A stretch of 64,000 bases of DNA from Halobaculum sp. MBLA0143 (GTDB taxonomy: Archaea; Halobacteriota; Halobacteria; Halobacteriales; Haloferacaceae), in the NCBI RefSeq assembly GCF_041361465.1, contig NZ_JBGKAC010000001.1, forward strand, positions 2,914,001 through 2,978,000, written 5' to 3'. Under the pieces are notes generated by a model. It did no database searches and was not told the origin of the DNA. It worked only from the letters and a program-made list of their open reading frames with translations. Made by a program: the position numbers and the translations under genes. Below, piece by piece: positions 14,905 through 23,876 of the stretch. Position 1 is the stretch's first letter. The number at the start of each line of letters is the position of its first letter.

Positions 14905-15072
14905 CTACAGGTCGCGCGGCTGGACCGTCTTCCGGTCGTTCGCCTCCGCACGCCGCGCTGCGTCGTCGAGGAGCTCCGCGACTTCCTCGTCGAGTGCGTC
15001 GTAGAAGTCCGACGCGACGTTCTTTTCGTCCAGGTACTCCTTGACGGCTGCCTTGATAATGTGATCCGCCAT
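14905..15072 (-). CDS. One-histone-fold protein, DUF1931-like
   Basis: A 55-residue acidic protein that begins MADHIIKAAVKEYLDEKNVA and ends with DRKTVQPRDL. The last segment is the archaeal histone C-terminal signature (R-T-V, then RDL), and the helical pattern matches a histone fold shortened at one end, as in DUF1931-type proteins of haloarchaea. DNA binding is therefore possible, but the strongly acidic composition makes a role unlike classical histones equally likely. A TTATAAAC box lies 26-33 bases before the ATG. Confidence 0.72.
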   Translation of the reverse strand: MADHIIKAAVKEYLDEKNVASDFYDALDEEVAELLDDAARRAEANDRKTVQPRDL

Positions 15073-15097
15073 GCACACGTCGCTACCGGACGGTTAC

Positions 15098-15105
15098 TTA
15101 TAAAC
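15098..15105 (-). promoter_or_regulatory. TATA box of the one-histone-fold gene
   Basis: TTATAAAC on the plus strand (GTTTATAA on the coding strand) lies 26-33 bases upstream of the ATG at 15072. That is the distance expected for a leaderless transcript starting at or next to the start codon. Confidence 0.65.
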
Positions 15106-15224
15106 GTTCTCAAATTCCGGCGGGAAGACCGTCTCTCGCGGTCGTTTAGTTTCTGTGCGACGGGCGTACACACTCGTCGTGCCGGGACCGACGACTACGT
15201 GTCGCCCGAGGCCCTGGGGGGAGT

Positions 15225-15983
15225 ATGCGCGAGACACTCGCGGCCGTCGCAGCGGGGGAGCTCACTCCGGCGGAGGCGGAGGCACGGATCAGGGGGTACA
15301 CGACGATCTCCGACGGGGACCGGAGCGCGCGGTTCGACGCCGCCCGCCAGGGCCGTCGTGGAGTTCCGGAGGGGATCCTCGCCGAGGGGAAGACGGCCGC
15401 GGAGGTGGCCGCCGTGACGGAGCGGGCCGTCGAGACGACCGGTCGTGCGGTCGTCACCAGAGTCGACGACACCACCGCCGACCGGGTTCGCGAGGCCGTC
15501 ACGGCGACTCACCCGGACGCGACCGTGGAGCGAGACGAGCGTGCCCGGACGGTGGTGGTCCACGCCGCCGACTTCGAGCCGCCGTCCGTCGACGGGACGG
15601 TCGCCGTCGTCGCCGCGGGGCTGGCGGACGCCCACGCGGCCGGCGAGGCGGCGGTGATCGCCCGCGAGGCCGGCCCGACGGTGGAGCGGTACGACGACGT
15701 GGGTGTCGCCAACTTGGACCGTGCGCTGGACGTGGTCCCGGCGCTGCGCGAGGCGGACGCGGTCGTCGTCGCCGCCGGCCGCGAGGGGGCGCTCCCGACG
15801 GTGATCGCCGGCCGACTCGACACCCCCGTGATCGGGCTCCCGGTGTCGGCCGGCTACGGTGCCGGCGGCGACGGCCACGCCGCACTCCTGGGGCTGCTCC
15901 AGTCGTGTACGGTGTTGTCCGTCGTCAACGTGGACGCCGGCTTCGTCGCCGGGGCACAGGCGGCGCTGATCGCACGGCCGTGA
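15225..15983 (+). CDS. larB: Nickel pincer cofactor biosynthesis protein LarB (AIR carboxylase-like)
   Basis: Carboxylates the pyridinium ring of nicotinic acid adenine dinucleotide in nickel-pincer-nucleotide synthesis. The 252-residue protein has the LarB N-terminal domain (FDAARQGRRGVPEGILAEGKT) joined to a PurE-like Rossmann domain (VAVVAAGLADAHAAGEAAVIAREAG, then GREGALPTVIAGRLDTPVIGLPVSAGYGAGGDGHAALLGLLQSC). No larA, larC or larE lies nearby, so its partner enzyme is elsewhere or it serves another use. A GGGGGGAG purine tract directly before the ATG may act as a ribosome binding site. Confidence 0.88.
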   Translation: MRETLAAVAAGELTPAEAEARIRGYTTISDGDRSARFDAARQGRRGVPEGILAEGKTAAEVAAVTERAVETTGRAVVTRVDDTTADRVREAVTATHPDATVERDERARTVVVHAADFEPPSVDGTVAVVAAGLADAHAAGEAAVIAREAGPTVERYDDVGVANLDRALDVVPALREADAVVVAAGREGALPTVIAGRLDTPVIGLPVSAGYGAGGDGHAALLGLLQSCTVLSVVNVDAGFVAGAQAALIARP

Positions 15984-16091
15984 CCCGTCTGGGAGCCGCC
16001 GAGGCGGTGGATCTCTACCGACCCCTGGCGAGGGTATTTGTGTGGTCGTCACGTACCGCACGTTACCGGTACTCGTGGACGCCGGCTGACC

Positions 16092-16241
16092 ATGCCACGC
16101 TGTGACCACTGTGGATCCCACGTGTCCGACCGCTTCGCACGCGTCTTCAGCGACGAACGAGGACGACTGAACGCCTGTCCGTCGTGTTCCGCCAACGCGG
16201 GCATCGCCGAAGCGGCACGGGCGCGCTCTCGCCAGGATTGA
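16092..16241 (+). CDS. Small zinc-finger protein, DUF7563-like
   Basis: A 49-residue protein with one CxxC pair near the N-terminus ([15 protein letters not shown]) and a second after about 20 residues ([12 protein letters not shown]), enough to bind one zinc ion. Many such tiny CxxC proteins occur in haloarchaea with no settled function. The ATG and the codon bias support expression. A helical C-terminus rich in Ala and Arg follows the second knuckle. Confidence 0.65.
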   Translation: MPRCDHCGSHVSDRFARVFSDERGRLNACPSCSANAGIAEAARARSRQD

Positions 16242-16315
16242 ACCGAACACCAGCCACGGTCCGCTCCCGGGACGGATCGACAGCCGCTTACCCCCACCCG
16301 GCTCTCCACACGTCC

Positions 16316-16594
16316 GTGAGCGACCACTACGTCTACGTCCTGTCGTGTGCCGACGGGACGCTCTACACCGGCTACACCACGGAGCCAGCCCGCCGCGTCG
16401 CCGAACACGACGCCGGCGAGGGAGCGAAGTACACCCGGGGCCGCACTCCCGTCGAACTCGTCCACGTCGAACGGCACGACTCCCGGTCTGCGGCGCTGTC
16501 CCGCGAGCACGAGGTGAAGTCGCTGTCTCGGGCGGACAAGGAGACGCTCGTTGCGAGCGACCACGGACTCGACCCGGCGGCGTTCCGCGAGTGA
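16316..16594 (+). CDS. GIY-YIG nuclease family protein
   Basis: A 92-residue single-domain protein. [32 protein letters not shown] carries the GIY-YIG core (YVYVL and YTGYT, then the Arg of the RRV helix), and the Glu of [14 protein letters not shown] supplies the metal ligand. Stand-alone members of this YhbQ/UvrC type may process DNA or RNA ends. The GTG at 16316 is chosen because the domain starts immediately, and a TTACC-type AT box lies about 30 bases upstream. Confidence 0.85.
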   Translation: MSDHYVYVLSCADGTLYTGYTTEPARRVAEHDAGEGAKYTRGRTPVELVHVERHDSRSAALSREHEVKSLSRADKETLVASDHGLDPAAFRE

Positions 16595-16632
16595 GCGAGA
16601 GTGTTTTCACCGCCCCAGTCCCAATCAAACGT

Positions 16633-16869
16633 GTGCGACTCGGAATCCTCGAGATGGTCGGCACGGTCGGAACGCTGATCTTCGCGCTGCCGGTAGCCGG
16701 CTACGGGGTAGAGCGTGCCATCGGCGGCGACCTCCTGTTCGGAGCCGGCTTCGTCGGCCTGGCGGCGCTGATGGTGTTGCTCCCGCGGAAGCTGACGACG
16801 CCGAGCGACGTGCCGGCCGAGGCCGCAGAACGTGCCGTCGGGGGCGTCGTCGGCGACGACGAGGACTGA
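16633..16869 (+). CDS. Small membrane protein, two transmembrane segments
   Basis: A 78-residue protein with hydrophobic helices at about 8-25 (MVGTVGTLIFALPVAGYGV) and 32-48 (LLFGAGFVGLAALMVLL), followed by a basic PRK motif and an acidic tail. The pattern matches short haloarchaeal DUF-type membrane proteins. Function is unknown. The GTG at 16633 follows a GTTTTCACC box at the leaderless distance. It converges with the thioesterase gene. Confidence 0.6.
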   Translation: MRLGILEMVGTVGTLIFALPVAGYGVERAIGGDLLFGAGFVGLAALMVLLPRKLTTPSDVPAEAAERAVGGVVGDDED

Positions 16870-16870
16870 G

Positions 16871-17323
16871 CTACCGGAACAACCGGTAGGAGGTCCGGCC
16901 GACGGCGATCTCTTTCGTCTCGCCGTCCGGCGCGACGCTCGTGACGAGCGTGTCGGTGAACCCCATCGAGTCGCCGGCGCGCAACACCTCCGCCTCCACC
17001 CGGAGATCGTTCGTCGCCGGCCGGAGGTAGGTGACGTTCAGGTCGGTCGTCGCCAACGACCCGGTCGTGGGGTCGTCGAACGTCGACCGCAGCGCGAACC
17101 CGGAGGCGGTGTCGATCAGCGAGGCCGCGACGCCGCCGTGGATCGACCCGACCTGCGACCCGGGGTTGACCAGCTTCTCGTCGTACGGGACGGACATGAC
17201 GATCCGGCCGCGCTCCAGGTCCTCGACCTCGAGGTTCAGCCACGACAGGAAGCCGTGTGCCTCGACGAACGCCGCCATCAGGTCCGCGTGCTCCTCGTCC
17301 AACGGGACGTGGTCGTCTGCCAT
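16871..17323 (-). CDS. PaaI-type hotdog thioesterase
   Basis: Acyl-CoA thioesterase of 150 residues. The hotdog signature is NPGSQVGSIHGGVAASLIDTASGFAL (about 69-94), with catalytic-loop residues from HGG and the helix Asp, then strands TTDLNVTYLRPA and VGRTSYRLFR. Likely substrates are aromatic or medium-chain acyl-CoA. A GTG at 17380 overlaps the stop of the upstream DUF502 gene in a GTGA and would add 19 poorly conserved residues. I prefer the ATG at 17323, but the overlap shows that the two genes are coupled either way. Confidence 0.82.
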   Translation of the reverse strand: MADDHVPLDEEHADLMAAFVEAHGFLSWLNLEVEDLERGRIVMSVPYDEKLVNPGSQVGSIHGGVAASLIDTASGFALRSTFDDPTTGSLATTDLNVTYLRPATNDLRVEAEVLRAGDSMGFTDTLVTSVAPDGETKEIAVGRTSYRLFR

Positions 17324-17376
17324 GCGGTCCCCGAGCGGTGCCGTCGACTTGACAGGTTCGGTGACGGCCGGGACGG

Positions 17377-18078
17377 TCACGCCCAGTCGTCGCCGTCGCG
17401 GTCGCCCCCGTCACTCGCTTGATCGCCCGCCTCGCTCACGTCCACGTCCACCTCCGTCGGCGCCGGGCTCGACCCGTCGCCGGCGTTCTCTACGTCGATG
17501 GGGACGCCGGTGTCTTGCTCGCCGAAGCCGGCAGAGAGGATACGTGTCAGCGCCTCCTCGACGCGCTCGTCGGTCTCCGTGATGTCGTCCGGGTCGACCT
17601 CGATGACGAACCCGGTGGTGATGTTGGGTGCGGTCGGCAGGAACACGGTCTCGCGGCCGTCGGTGGTCGTCTGTCCCGTCTTGAACGCGGTCATCCGCAT
17701 TCCCGGCCACGGCTCGATCTTCACCGGGGTCTGGAGCTCGTCCGTCCCGGTGAGCGCGGTCTCGATGGCCAGCTTCGAGGCGTTGTACACCACTCGCAGC
17801 CCCGGGACTCGGTTGATCGTATCGTCGATCACCCCTTCCAACACCCGGCCGGCGGTCGTCCGCATCAGGTAGCCCGCGGAGAAGACGAGCAGGACGAACA
17901 CGACGAGTGCGACGAGCACCTGCGCGACCTCCGTCGGCAGCCAGGAGGGTGTGCCGGTGATCTTCGGCACGCCCAACGAGGAGAGCTGTGTGTACACCCA
18001 CCCGATGACGAAGACGATCACCAACAGGGGGGTGATCACGACCAGACCGCTGGCGAAGTCTCGCTTCCAAGTAGTCAT
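17377..18078 (-). CDS. DUF502 family membrane protein
   Basis: A 233-residue protein with two transmembrane helices (about 10-30, SGLVVITPLLVIVFVIGWVY, and 51-70, VAQVLVALVVFVLLVFSAGY). After them comes the DUF502 core: INRVPGLRVVYNASKLAIETAL, then VKIEPWPGMRMTAFKTGQ and VFLPTAPNITTGFVIEV. The C-terminal 45 residues are acidic and disordered. Family function is unknown. It overlaps the thioesterase gene by four bases at the alternative GTG. Confidence 0.85.
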   Translation of the reverse strand: MTTWKRDFASGLVVITPLLVIVFVIGWVYTQLSSLGVPKITGTPSWLPTEVAQVLVALVVFVLLVFSAGYLMRTTAGRVLEGVIDDTINRVPGLRVVYNASKLAIETALTGTDELQTPVKIEPWPGMRMTAFKTGQTTTDGRETVFLPTAPNITTGFVIEVDPDDITETDERVEEALTRILSAGFGEQDTGVPIDVENAGDGSSPAPTEVDVDVSEAGDQASDGGDRDGDDWA

Positions 18079-18169
18079 CGGGGGTCCTGCGTCCGAGTTA
18101 CGTTCGGAGACTATTCAGGGCTTTCACATCGTCCGAGGAGGAACAGACACACGAGCCCGGTAGAAACTA

Positions 18170-19009
18170 TCAGACGCCCAACACGGCCCGGGCGGCGAAC
18201 GTGAGATTCTCCTTGCGCTCGCGCACTCGACGGTAGAAGTACGACAGCCACTTCGCGCCGTACGGGGCGTACTGCCACACCTCGTGGCCCTCGGCTGCGA
18301 GCCGGCGTTGTGCGTCCTCTCGGACACCCATCAGCATCTGCACCTCGAACTCCCCGCCGTGACGCTCTTGGAGCTCCTGGGCGTACGCGATCATCTCCGG
18401 GTCGTGGCTGCCGACGCCGATCCCTTCGTCTCGGTTCTTGAACAGGTACGTCAGGTTCTCGCGGTACGCCTCGTCTACCTCCGCCTTCTCCGTGTAGGAG
18501 ATCTCCTCGCCCTCGTCGTAGGCGCCCTTCACGAGCCGGATCTTCCCCGGCACGTCGACGAGTCGCTCCAGGTCCGCCCGGGTTCGCCGGAGGTTCGCCT
18601 GGACACAGAGTCCGACTCCGCCGTCGAACTCGTGGGCCAACTCCTCGAAGGCGTCTAGCGTCGTGTCCGTCGTCGTGGCGTCCTCCATGTCACACCAGAC
18701 GAACACGTCGTGCTCGTCACCGGCAGCCACGACCCGACGGTAGTTCTCCCGGAACACGTCCGGCCCCACGTCGAGCCCCAACTGCGAGGGTTTCACGGAC
18801 ACACAGCCGTCGAGCTCCGTCTCGCCGAGGTCCGCGACGAGCTGCTCGTAGGCCGCCGTGTCGGCGTCCGCCGGGGGCCGCTCGTGGTAGTGTTCACCCA
18901 AGAGGTTGAGGATCACCGCCACCCCGTCCTCGTTGGCGCGCCGCGTGTGCTCGAACGCCGTCGCCGGTTCCTCCCCGGCGACGAACTGGCTGGCGACTGG
19001 TGGAATCAC
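18170..19009 (-). CDS. putA: Proline dehydrogenase
   Basis: FAD enzyme oxidising proline to pyrroline-5-carboxylate. It has 279 residues and a TIM-barrel pattern: NLLGEHYHERPPA, SVKPSQLGLDVGP, VFVWCDMEDATTTDTTLDAF, GLCVQANLRRTRADLERL, IRLVKGAYDEGEE, GVGSHDPEMIAYA, FEVQMLMGVREDAQRRLA, VWQYAPYGAKWLSYFYRRVRER. The last segment is the RxxYR-type substrate site of PRODH. The frame is open to a TTG at 19060, but the GTG at 19009 gives the expected start MIPPVASQFVAGE. No pyrroline-carboxylate dehydrogenase is adjacent. Confidence 0.9.
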   Translation of the reverse strand: MIPPVASQFVAGEEPATAFEHTRRANEDGVAVILNLLGEHYHERPPADADTAAYEQLVADLGETELDGCVSVKPSQLGLDVGPDVFRENYRRVVAAGDEHDVFVWCDMEDATTTDTTLDAFEELAHEFDGGVGLCVQANLRRTRADLERLVDVPGKIRLVKGAYDEGEEISYTEKAEVDEAYRENLTYLFKNRDEGIGVGSHDPEMIAYAQELQERHGGEFEVQMLMGVREDAQRRLAAEGHEVWQYAPYGAKWLSYFYRRVRERKENLTFAARAVLGV

Positions 19010-19099
19010 GACACAGGGTACCAGACGGTCGGGCTTCAGTGTTCCCTCTCGCGCCGCCAAGAGAGTACTGAACGCCGAGTGAACGTCGCTACCGGTCGC

Positions 19100-19606
19100 T
19101 CACGGTCCGATACCGATCATGCCGTTCTCCAGCGTGTCCACGTCGTCCCCCTCCTCGCCACACTCCGGACAGACGAACCCGAACGTGCCGTCCTCCGTCG
19201 GGACGACGCGGACGGACTCCGTGTCACACGCCGGACAGATCCGTGGCACACGCACGTCCTCGCTGTCGCGCGGGGCACCCAGCGCGATCACCTCCGCCTC
19301 CTCCTCGCCGTGGTTGCCGCCGGTCTGGAACTCACCCGGGCCGAACCGGACGACCTCGCCGTCCGCGACCGTCACCTGGTCGTCTTCGGCCTGTGCCGTG
19401 TGGAAGGTCACTTCACCCTCGATCACGACGAACACCTCCTCCTGATCCTGGTGGGCGTGGAGGTCACCCGAGAGGCGGTCGTCCGGCTGCAGCCGGTAGT
19501 GGTTCACCGCCACGTCTGTCGTCCCCAGCGCTCCCGCCAGCACGCGTTGGTCGACGTCCGTCGCCGTCGCTGCCTGCTCGACCTCGTCGATGGAGATGTG
19601 CTCCAT
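19100..19606 (-). CDS. Cupin domain protein with C-terminal zinc ribbon
   Basis: A 168-residue protein. Residues 35-110 are a small cupin barrel: LQPDDRLSGDLHAHQDQEEVFVVIEGEVTFHT carries the His-x-His and Glu metal ligands, and GEVVRFGPGEFQTGGNHG the second motif. Residues 118-150 are a zinc ribbon with CPAC and CPEC. The ribbon suggests nucleic-acid or partner binding added to a sensor or enzyme cupin. I chose the ATG at 19606 because a TTGTATCC box lies about 27 bases before it. Confidence 0.8.
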   Translation of the reverse strand: MEHISIDEVEQAATATDVDQRVLAGALGTTDVAVNHYRLQPDDRLSGDLHAHQDQEEVFVVIEGEVTFHTAQAEDDQVTVADGEVVRFGPGEFQTGGNHGEEEAEVIALGAPRDSEDVRVPRICPACDTESVRVVPTEDGTFGFVCPECGEEGDDVDTLENGMIGIGP

Positions 19607-19660
19607 ACGCCGAACGTAATCTGCCGGATACAAGTAATTTCATGCTAGTTGCAGTCTCGG

Positions 19661-20923
19661 TTAGGCAATGGCTGTCACGGAATCACGCGACAGCAGCCGT
19701 CGGAGTGTCGCCGTGTACACGTCCGTCGCGGTCTCGACGTCCGCCCACCGGACTCGCTCGTCGGGGAAGTGCGCCGACTCGATGCTCCCCGGGCCGAACA
19801 GGACCGTCGGAATCCCGGCGGCGACGTAGTGTCTGGAGTCGGCGCCGTACGTCGCCCCGACCGGCGTCGTCCGTGCGCCGGCCTCCTCCGCCGCTGCCCG
19901 CAACGCTCGGACGACCGTCGCGTCGGGGGCCGTCTCCGCCGGCTCGAACTGGACCGAGAACCGCTCGAACGTCGGCGGGTGTTCGCGCAGCCAGTCGTCC
20001 GTCTCCGCCGCCGTCGCCAGCCGCTTGCGGAACTGCGCTTCCACCTCGCCGACGGACTCGCCGGGCGCGACGCCGATCCGGAACTCCGCCGTCAGCGACG
20101 CCGGGACACTGGAGGCCCACGATCCCGCCTCGACCGTGCCGGCGACCACCGGCCACGGCGTGTCGAACCGCTCGTACAGCGGGTGTGTCACCGTCTCGGC
20201 CCGTTCGGCCTCCAGTTCCCGGAACGCCGTCCGGATCGTCTCGAACCGCGGCAGCACGGACTCCCCGCGCCACCGTGTCGCGGCGTGTGCCGACCGGCCC
20301 TGGAGCCGGAGCCGCGCCATCAACGACCCCGCGGTCGCCGTCACCGGCCGTAGCTCCGTCGGCTCCGCCACGATCGCCGCGTCCCGTTCGAACGGGTACG
20401 GGTTCGACAGCGCCGCCGTCGCCGCCCCGCTGCCGCCCGCCTCCTCGTCGACGACGGACTCGACGACCACCCGGCCGTCCAACGACGCGTCCGCCTCGCG
20501 GAGCCGGTCGACCGCGAACAGACACGCCGACAGCCCCGACTTCATGTCCGCCGCGCCGCGTGCAGTGAGCCACTCGTCGTCCTCGTCCCAGGTCGGCTCG
20601 AACGGCTCCGTTGACCACGACTCCCGTTCGACCGGCACCACGTCGCTGTGGCCGTTCGTCACGACCGTCGGCCCCGCCTCGGGGTCGCCGAACGACGCGA
20701 CACCGGCGACGTTCGGCCGGCCGTCCGCGTCGATCTCGCCCGGATCGTCCGGGAACGAGTCGTGATCCGCCAGCAGCTCCGGGTCGGCGTGCCAGGTGTA
20801 CGTCTCCAGCCCGCGGTCTGCCAGTCGCTCGCGGAACCACTCCTGTACTTCCCCTTCTCGGCCCGTCACGGAGTCGAACCGGAGGAACGACTCGACGAAC
20901 TCGCGGCGTGTGGTGGCTGTCAC
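19661..20923 (-). CDS. M20 family peptidase/deacylase (ArgE/DapE-like)
   Basis: Zinc-dependent amidohydrolase of 420 residues. Motifs are VVTNGHSDVVPV (metal His and Asp), WLTARGAADMKSG (bridging Asp and the RGxxDMKG pattern), VVDEEAGGSG (catalytic Glu and metal Glu), GRSAHAATRWRGESVL (lid-domain His) and a C-terminal GPGSIESAHFPDE (last metal His). Relatives deacylate acetylornithine or succinyl-diaminopimelate or cleave dipeptides; the substrate is not resolved. It starts with GTG. Confidence 0.87.
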   Translation of the reverse strand: MTATTRREFVESFLRFDSVTGREGEVQEWFRERLADRGLETYTWHADPELLADHDSFPDDPGEIDADGRPNVAGVASFGDPEAGPTVVTNGHSDVVPVERESWSTEPFEPTWDEDDEWLTARGAADMKSGLSACLFAVDRLREADASLDGRVVVESVVDEEAGGSGAATAALSNPYPFERDAAIVAEPTELRPVTATAGSLMARLRLQGRSAHAATRWRGESVLPRFETIRTAFRELEAERAETVTHPLYERFDTPWPVVAGTVEAGSWASSVPASLTAEFRIGVAPGESVGEVEAQFRKRLATAAETDDWLREHPPTFERFSVQFEPAETAPDATVVRALRAAAEEAGARTTPVGATYGADSRHYVAAGIPTVLFGPGSIESAHFPDERVRWADVETATDVYTATLRRLLSRDSVTAIA

Positions 20924-21012
20924 GGCTCGGGGTACGCATGAGCGGCACTAAGTTGTAGGTGCTCTCCACGAGTCGACGCGGTCCAGACAACTACTCGACA
21001 AAAAGAGTATCT

Positions 21013-22059
21013 GTGAGAGATTCCAACACTCTTCGTGAGACAGTGTCTCTTCCGCAAGACCGAGATCAGTTCGCGGACGAACGCGAACTGCGAGCAGACG
21101 TTCACGCCGCCGTCGAGCGTGCGCTCAATCGGACGTTGGAGGGACGCGATCGTAAGGGCACGAACGTAGAGTTGGAAAAACTCGCGTTTCTGGTGATCGA
21201 CGAGTTCGACCTGGAACTGACGTACAGTTGGTACATCGCAGGAGCGTGTACTGCGACCGGACGAAGTTCGACGGATCGACAGGGACCAGACGGTCCCAGC
21301 GGCCCGTCACTGACCGACGACAGAACCCGAGTCGACTTTGGCGACGTGACCGCCGAGATCGACGACGACCGCACGCAGAAGTTCACCAACTACCTCGCGT
21401 CAGAGACGTTGTTCGACGACTACGAACTGCGAGACGTGTGGTACACGGGACGCCACGAGTTCCTCTCTGACTTCTACGAGGCGTGTGCCCCCGAGCGGTA
21501 CACCGACGCCTACCTCGCGGCTACGGAGATCAGGCGTCACCTGAAGGCGTTGGCCGACGACGACCAGACGAACAATCGTAGCCTCTTGGAGTACACGTCC
21601 GGCGAGCAACCGCTGTTGGACGACGAGACAGAAGAAGCGTTCAGACTCTCGGTTTCGGATCTCCACCTCGCGCTCGCCCGCGACGACGACCTCTCGGAGA
21701 CGACTGCCGTCGTCACCGAGGGGACGGACCTGATCGAGCGAACGCTCGACCGACTCACTCGCGTGGAGCCGACGGCGGGAGAAGAGCGGGATCTAATCGA
21801 AGAGCTATCGGAGTTCTTCTTCTTCTACGTCTGGCGGCTCCCGGCGCTCGTGATCTCGATCCAGACCGCAACGGGACCGAACGCCGGCGAGCTACGAGTG
21901 CGAGAGGCCCGGGAACTCGACGGGTTCCCCGAGACCGTCCGGCGTCGGCGTGACGACTTGGCCGAGCATCTTCACGACGCTCGTCTGCTTCCTACACTCG
22001 AAGAAGACAAGGGTTCAGACATCGGCCTGAGTTACGAAATGTCCTTGACAGAGGACTGA
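21013..22059 (+). CDS. Unrecognised protein, first gene of a PIN-domain operon
   Basis: About 348 residues, mostly helical and acidic, with no family that I recognise. Notable stretches are ELEKLAFLVIDEFDLELTYSWYIAG (about 48-72), a disordered acidic segment to 105, KFTNYLASETLFDDYELRDVW, and a hydrophobic FFFFYVWRLPALVISIQTATG near 273-293. The start is uncertain: GTG codons at 20959, 21013 and 21043 are in frame, and the AT-rich box at 20999-21010 best suits one of the later two. It ends 14 bases before a PIN-domain gene. The arrangement suggests a partner or antitoxin for that nuclease, which is inference from position only. Confidence 0.6.
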   Translation: MRDSNTLRETVSLPQDRDQFADERELRADVHAAVERALNRTLEGRDRKGTNVELEKLAFLVIDEFDLELTYSWYIAGACTATGRSSTDRQGPDGPSGPSLTDDRTRVDFGDVTAEIDDDRTQKFTNYLASETLFDDYELRDVWYTGRHEFLSDFYEACAPERYTDAYLAATEIRRHLKALADDDQTNNRSLLEYTSGEQPLLDDETEEAFRLSVSDLHLALARDDDLSETTAVVTEGTDLIERTLDRLTRVEPTAGEERDLIEELSEFFFFYVWRLPALVISIQTATGPNAGELRVREARELDGFPETVRRRRDDLAEHLHDARLLPTLEEDKGSDIGLSYEMSLTED

Positions 22060-22072
22060 CTACGCCCGGTGG

Positions 22073-22738
22073 ATGTCGGCTGCCAACCTCGACACGTCCG
22101 TCCTCGTCGACTATCTGCTGCTCAACCTGGCCGTCCGACTCGGAATCGACGGTCTCCGAGCGGACGTTTCGGAACCCAGCGCGACGGACTCGCTGTTCAG
22201 TGACGGGACACGACACCTCGTGATCGGCGGGAAAGTCGACGAAGAGTTCTCGGCGTTGTGTGACCGCCACCGAGCGATCTATCAGGACGTACTCGACTGG
22301 GCTTACGACAATCCCGACGGCGATCTCGACAACTACGATCTCTCCGAGCGTGACGTACGAGCGACTGCCAACGACACAGCGCTGTTCAGCGGCAAAATAA
22401 ACTACAACTGGAGTGGGACACCGACGCCCGAGCAACTGTCCCGCTTTCGACAACTGAAACAGGAGATCAGGACGGTGGAGGTGGAGATCCATCGCCGGCT
22501 CGACAGCGAGTACGACCAGTTCGACGACCCGAGTCTCACGAGTGAACTCTCCGACCTCGGCCTCGACCACGACACCGATGTCGTCGTCGACGCGGTCGAA
22601 ATCGCGGACGACCACGGGATCGACCTGCTCGTCTCCGTGGACGACGGGCTCACCAATAACGAGTCGGAGCTGAACAACCGAATTCGGGCGGCGGGTCACA
22701 CCGTCTCGCTCCGAGTCGCCCGCCCCAGCGACGCTTGA
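22073..22738 (+). CDS. PIN-domain-like ribonuclease, second gene of a two-gene operon
   Basis: A 221-residue protein. The N-terminus NLDTSVLVDYLL has the first PIN aspartate (Asp7), KVDEEF at about 54-59 supplies the helix Glu, and the C-terminal part (HDTDVVVDAVEIADDHGIDLLVSVDDG, about 166-192) supplies the last acidic residues (near Asp169 and Asp190). A long helical insertion, about 60-160, separates the halves, which is unusual for a 130-residue VapC. It is probably an RNase co-expressed with the preceding gene. It converges with purC, ending one base from it. Confidence 0.68.
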   Translation: MSAANLDTSVLVDYLLLNLAVRLGIDGLRADVSEPSATDSLFSDGTRHLVIGGKVDEEFSALCDRHRAIYQDVLDWAYDNPDGDLDNYDLSERDVRATANDTALFSGKINYNWSGTPTPEQLSRFRQLKQEIRTVEVEIHRRLDSEYDQFDDPSLTSELSDLGLDHDTDVVVDAVEIADDHGIDLLVSVDDGLTNNESELNNRIRAAGHTVSLRVARPSDA

Positions 22739-22739
22739 C

Positions 22740-23780
22740 CTACAACTCTTCCACGGCCGCCACCGCTTCGGCCAGCGACGGCGCCTCGAACCACTCGCTA
22801 CCCTCGGGGTCGCCGGCGGCGTAGGCGTTCGCGCCGGCGGTGTACAGGTTCGCGGCCGTCTCGACGACCTTCCCGGGCAGCGCCGGCGGCTCCCGCTCAC
22901 ACAACGGCCGCCAGTCGGCGACTTCCGCCTCGTCGGCGCGTTCCTTCGCCTCCGAGACGGCCCCCACCCACGCCGGGTGCTCTCGCTTGTAGTACTGCCG
23001 GATCACCTCCTTCGACACCTGACGGCCCTCGTAGCCGAACCGGTTCTCGTCGAACGTGCCGGCCACGTCGGCGACGCCGACCTCGCCGTCGACCCAGTAA
23101 CACTCGATCTTCCCGTCTTGGTGGGTGAGGCCGGCGGCGGCGGCCCGCTCCGTCACCACGTCGTTCACCGTCCGGGCGAGCTCGGCCAGCCGGTCGACGC
23201 TCGCCCGGCCGGCGATCTCGTCTGCGGTCTCGCGGTCGAGGTAACGGTCGCGTTCCTCGAACTTCGTGGAGAACTCCACGACCGGCTCCGGCAGTTCGAC
23301 CGGCTCGTCGGGCCAGGTCTCTCGGTCCAGCCCGACCGCCCGCGGGTCGCGCCGGCGGCGGAGACTGGAGCCCACCGGGACGGCGTTGCGGAACACGATC
23401 TCCAACGGGACGAGGTAGTTGTCGCCCGCGGTGGCGTGGAACGCCTCGTAGTCGTAGCCGTCGGCGCCGCGGTGCGGCAGCTCCGGCACACGGACGAGGC
23501 TGATCGCCATCTCCCGTGGCGGCTCCGTCGCGTCCGCCAGCGAGTGGATCGGCCCGTCTGCGTCCCCCACCCCGCGGTAGTGGGTGGGGACGCCGGCCGA
23601 CTCCAGTAGCTCGAACGTCGTCGCACCCGTCAGACACAGCGCCGCGCCCTTCTGCGGGATCGCGTCCGGCATCTGTCCCCAGTCGAACACGGAGTAGGCG
23701 TCGGTGAACCGGAAGCGCCCACGACCGACCGCCGTCTCCGTCGCCGCCTCCGCCACCCGGAACTCCTTGACGCTCGTCAC
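22740..23780 (-). CDS. purC: Phosphoribosylaminoimidazole-succinocarboxamide synthase
   Basis: SAICAR synthetase of purine biosynthesis: condenses CAIR with aspartate using ATP. It has 346 residues. It opens [12 protein letters not shown] when started at the GTG at 23780. [21 protein letters not shown] is the strong signature, with [23 protein letters not shown] and [20 protein letters not shown] further on. The frame extends 13 codons upstream, but a TATA-like GGTACAGG sits about 30 bases before the GTG. It stands apart from other purine genes. Confidence 0.94.
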   Translation of the reverse strand: MTSVKEFRVAEAATETAVGRGRFRFTDAYSVFDWGQMPDAIPQKGAALCLTGATTFELLESAGVPTHYRGVGDADGPIHSLADATEPPREMAISLVRVPELPHRGADGYDYEAFHATAGDNYLVPLEIVFRNAVPVGSSLRRRRDPRAVGLDRETWPDEPVELPEPVVEFSTKFEERDRYLDRETADEIAGRASVDRLAELARTVNDVVTERAAAAGLTHQDGKIECYWVDGEVGVADVAGTFDENRFGYEGRQVSKEVIRQYYKREHPAWVGAVSEAKERADEAEVADWRPLCEREPPALPGKVVETAANLYTAGANAYAAGDPEGSEWFEAPSLAEAVAAVEEL

Positions 23781-23876
23781 GCCGCCAACTGTGTCCGGGT
23801 GGTACCTGTACCTTTCCACTCTCGTGTGTACTACGGGGTCCAGAAACCCGGCAGACGACCACGAACGTGCCCACCG

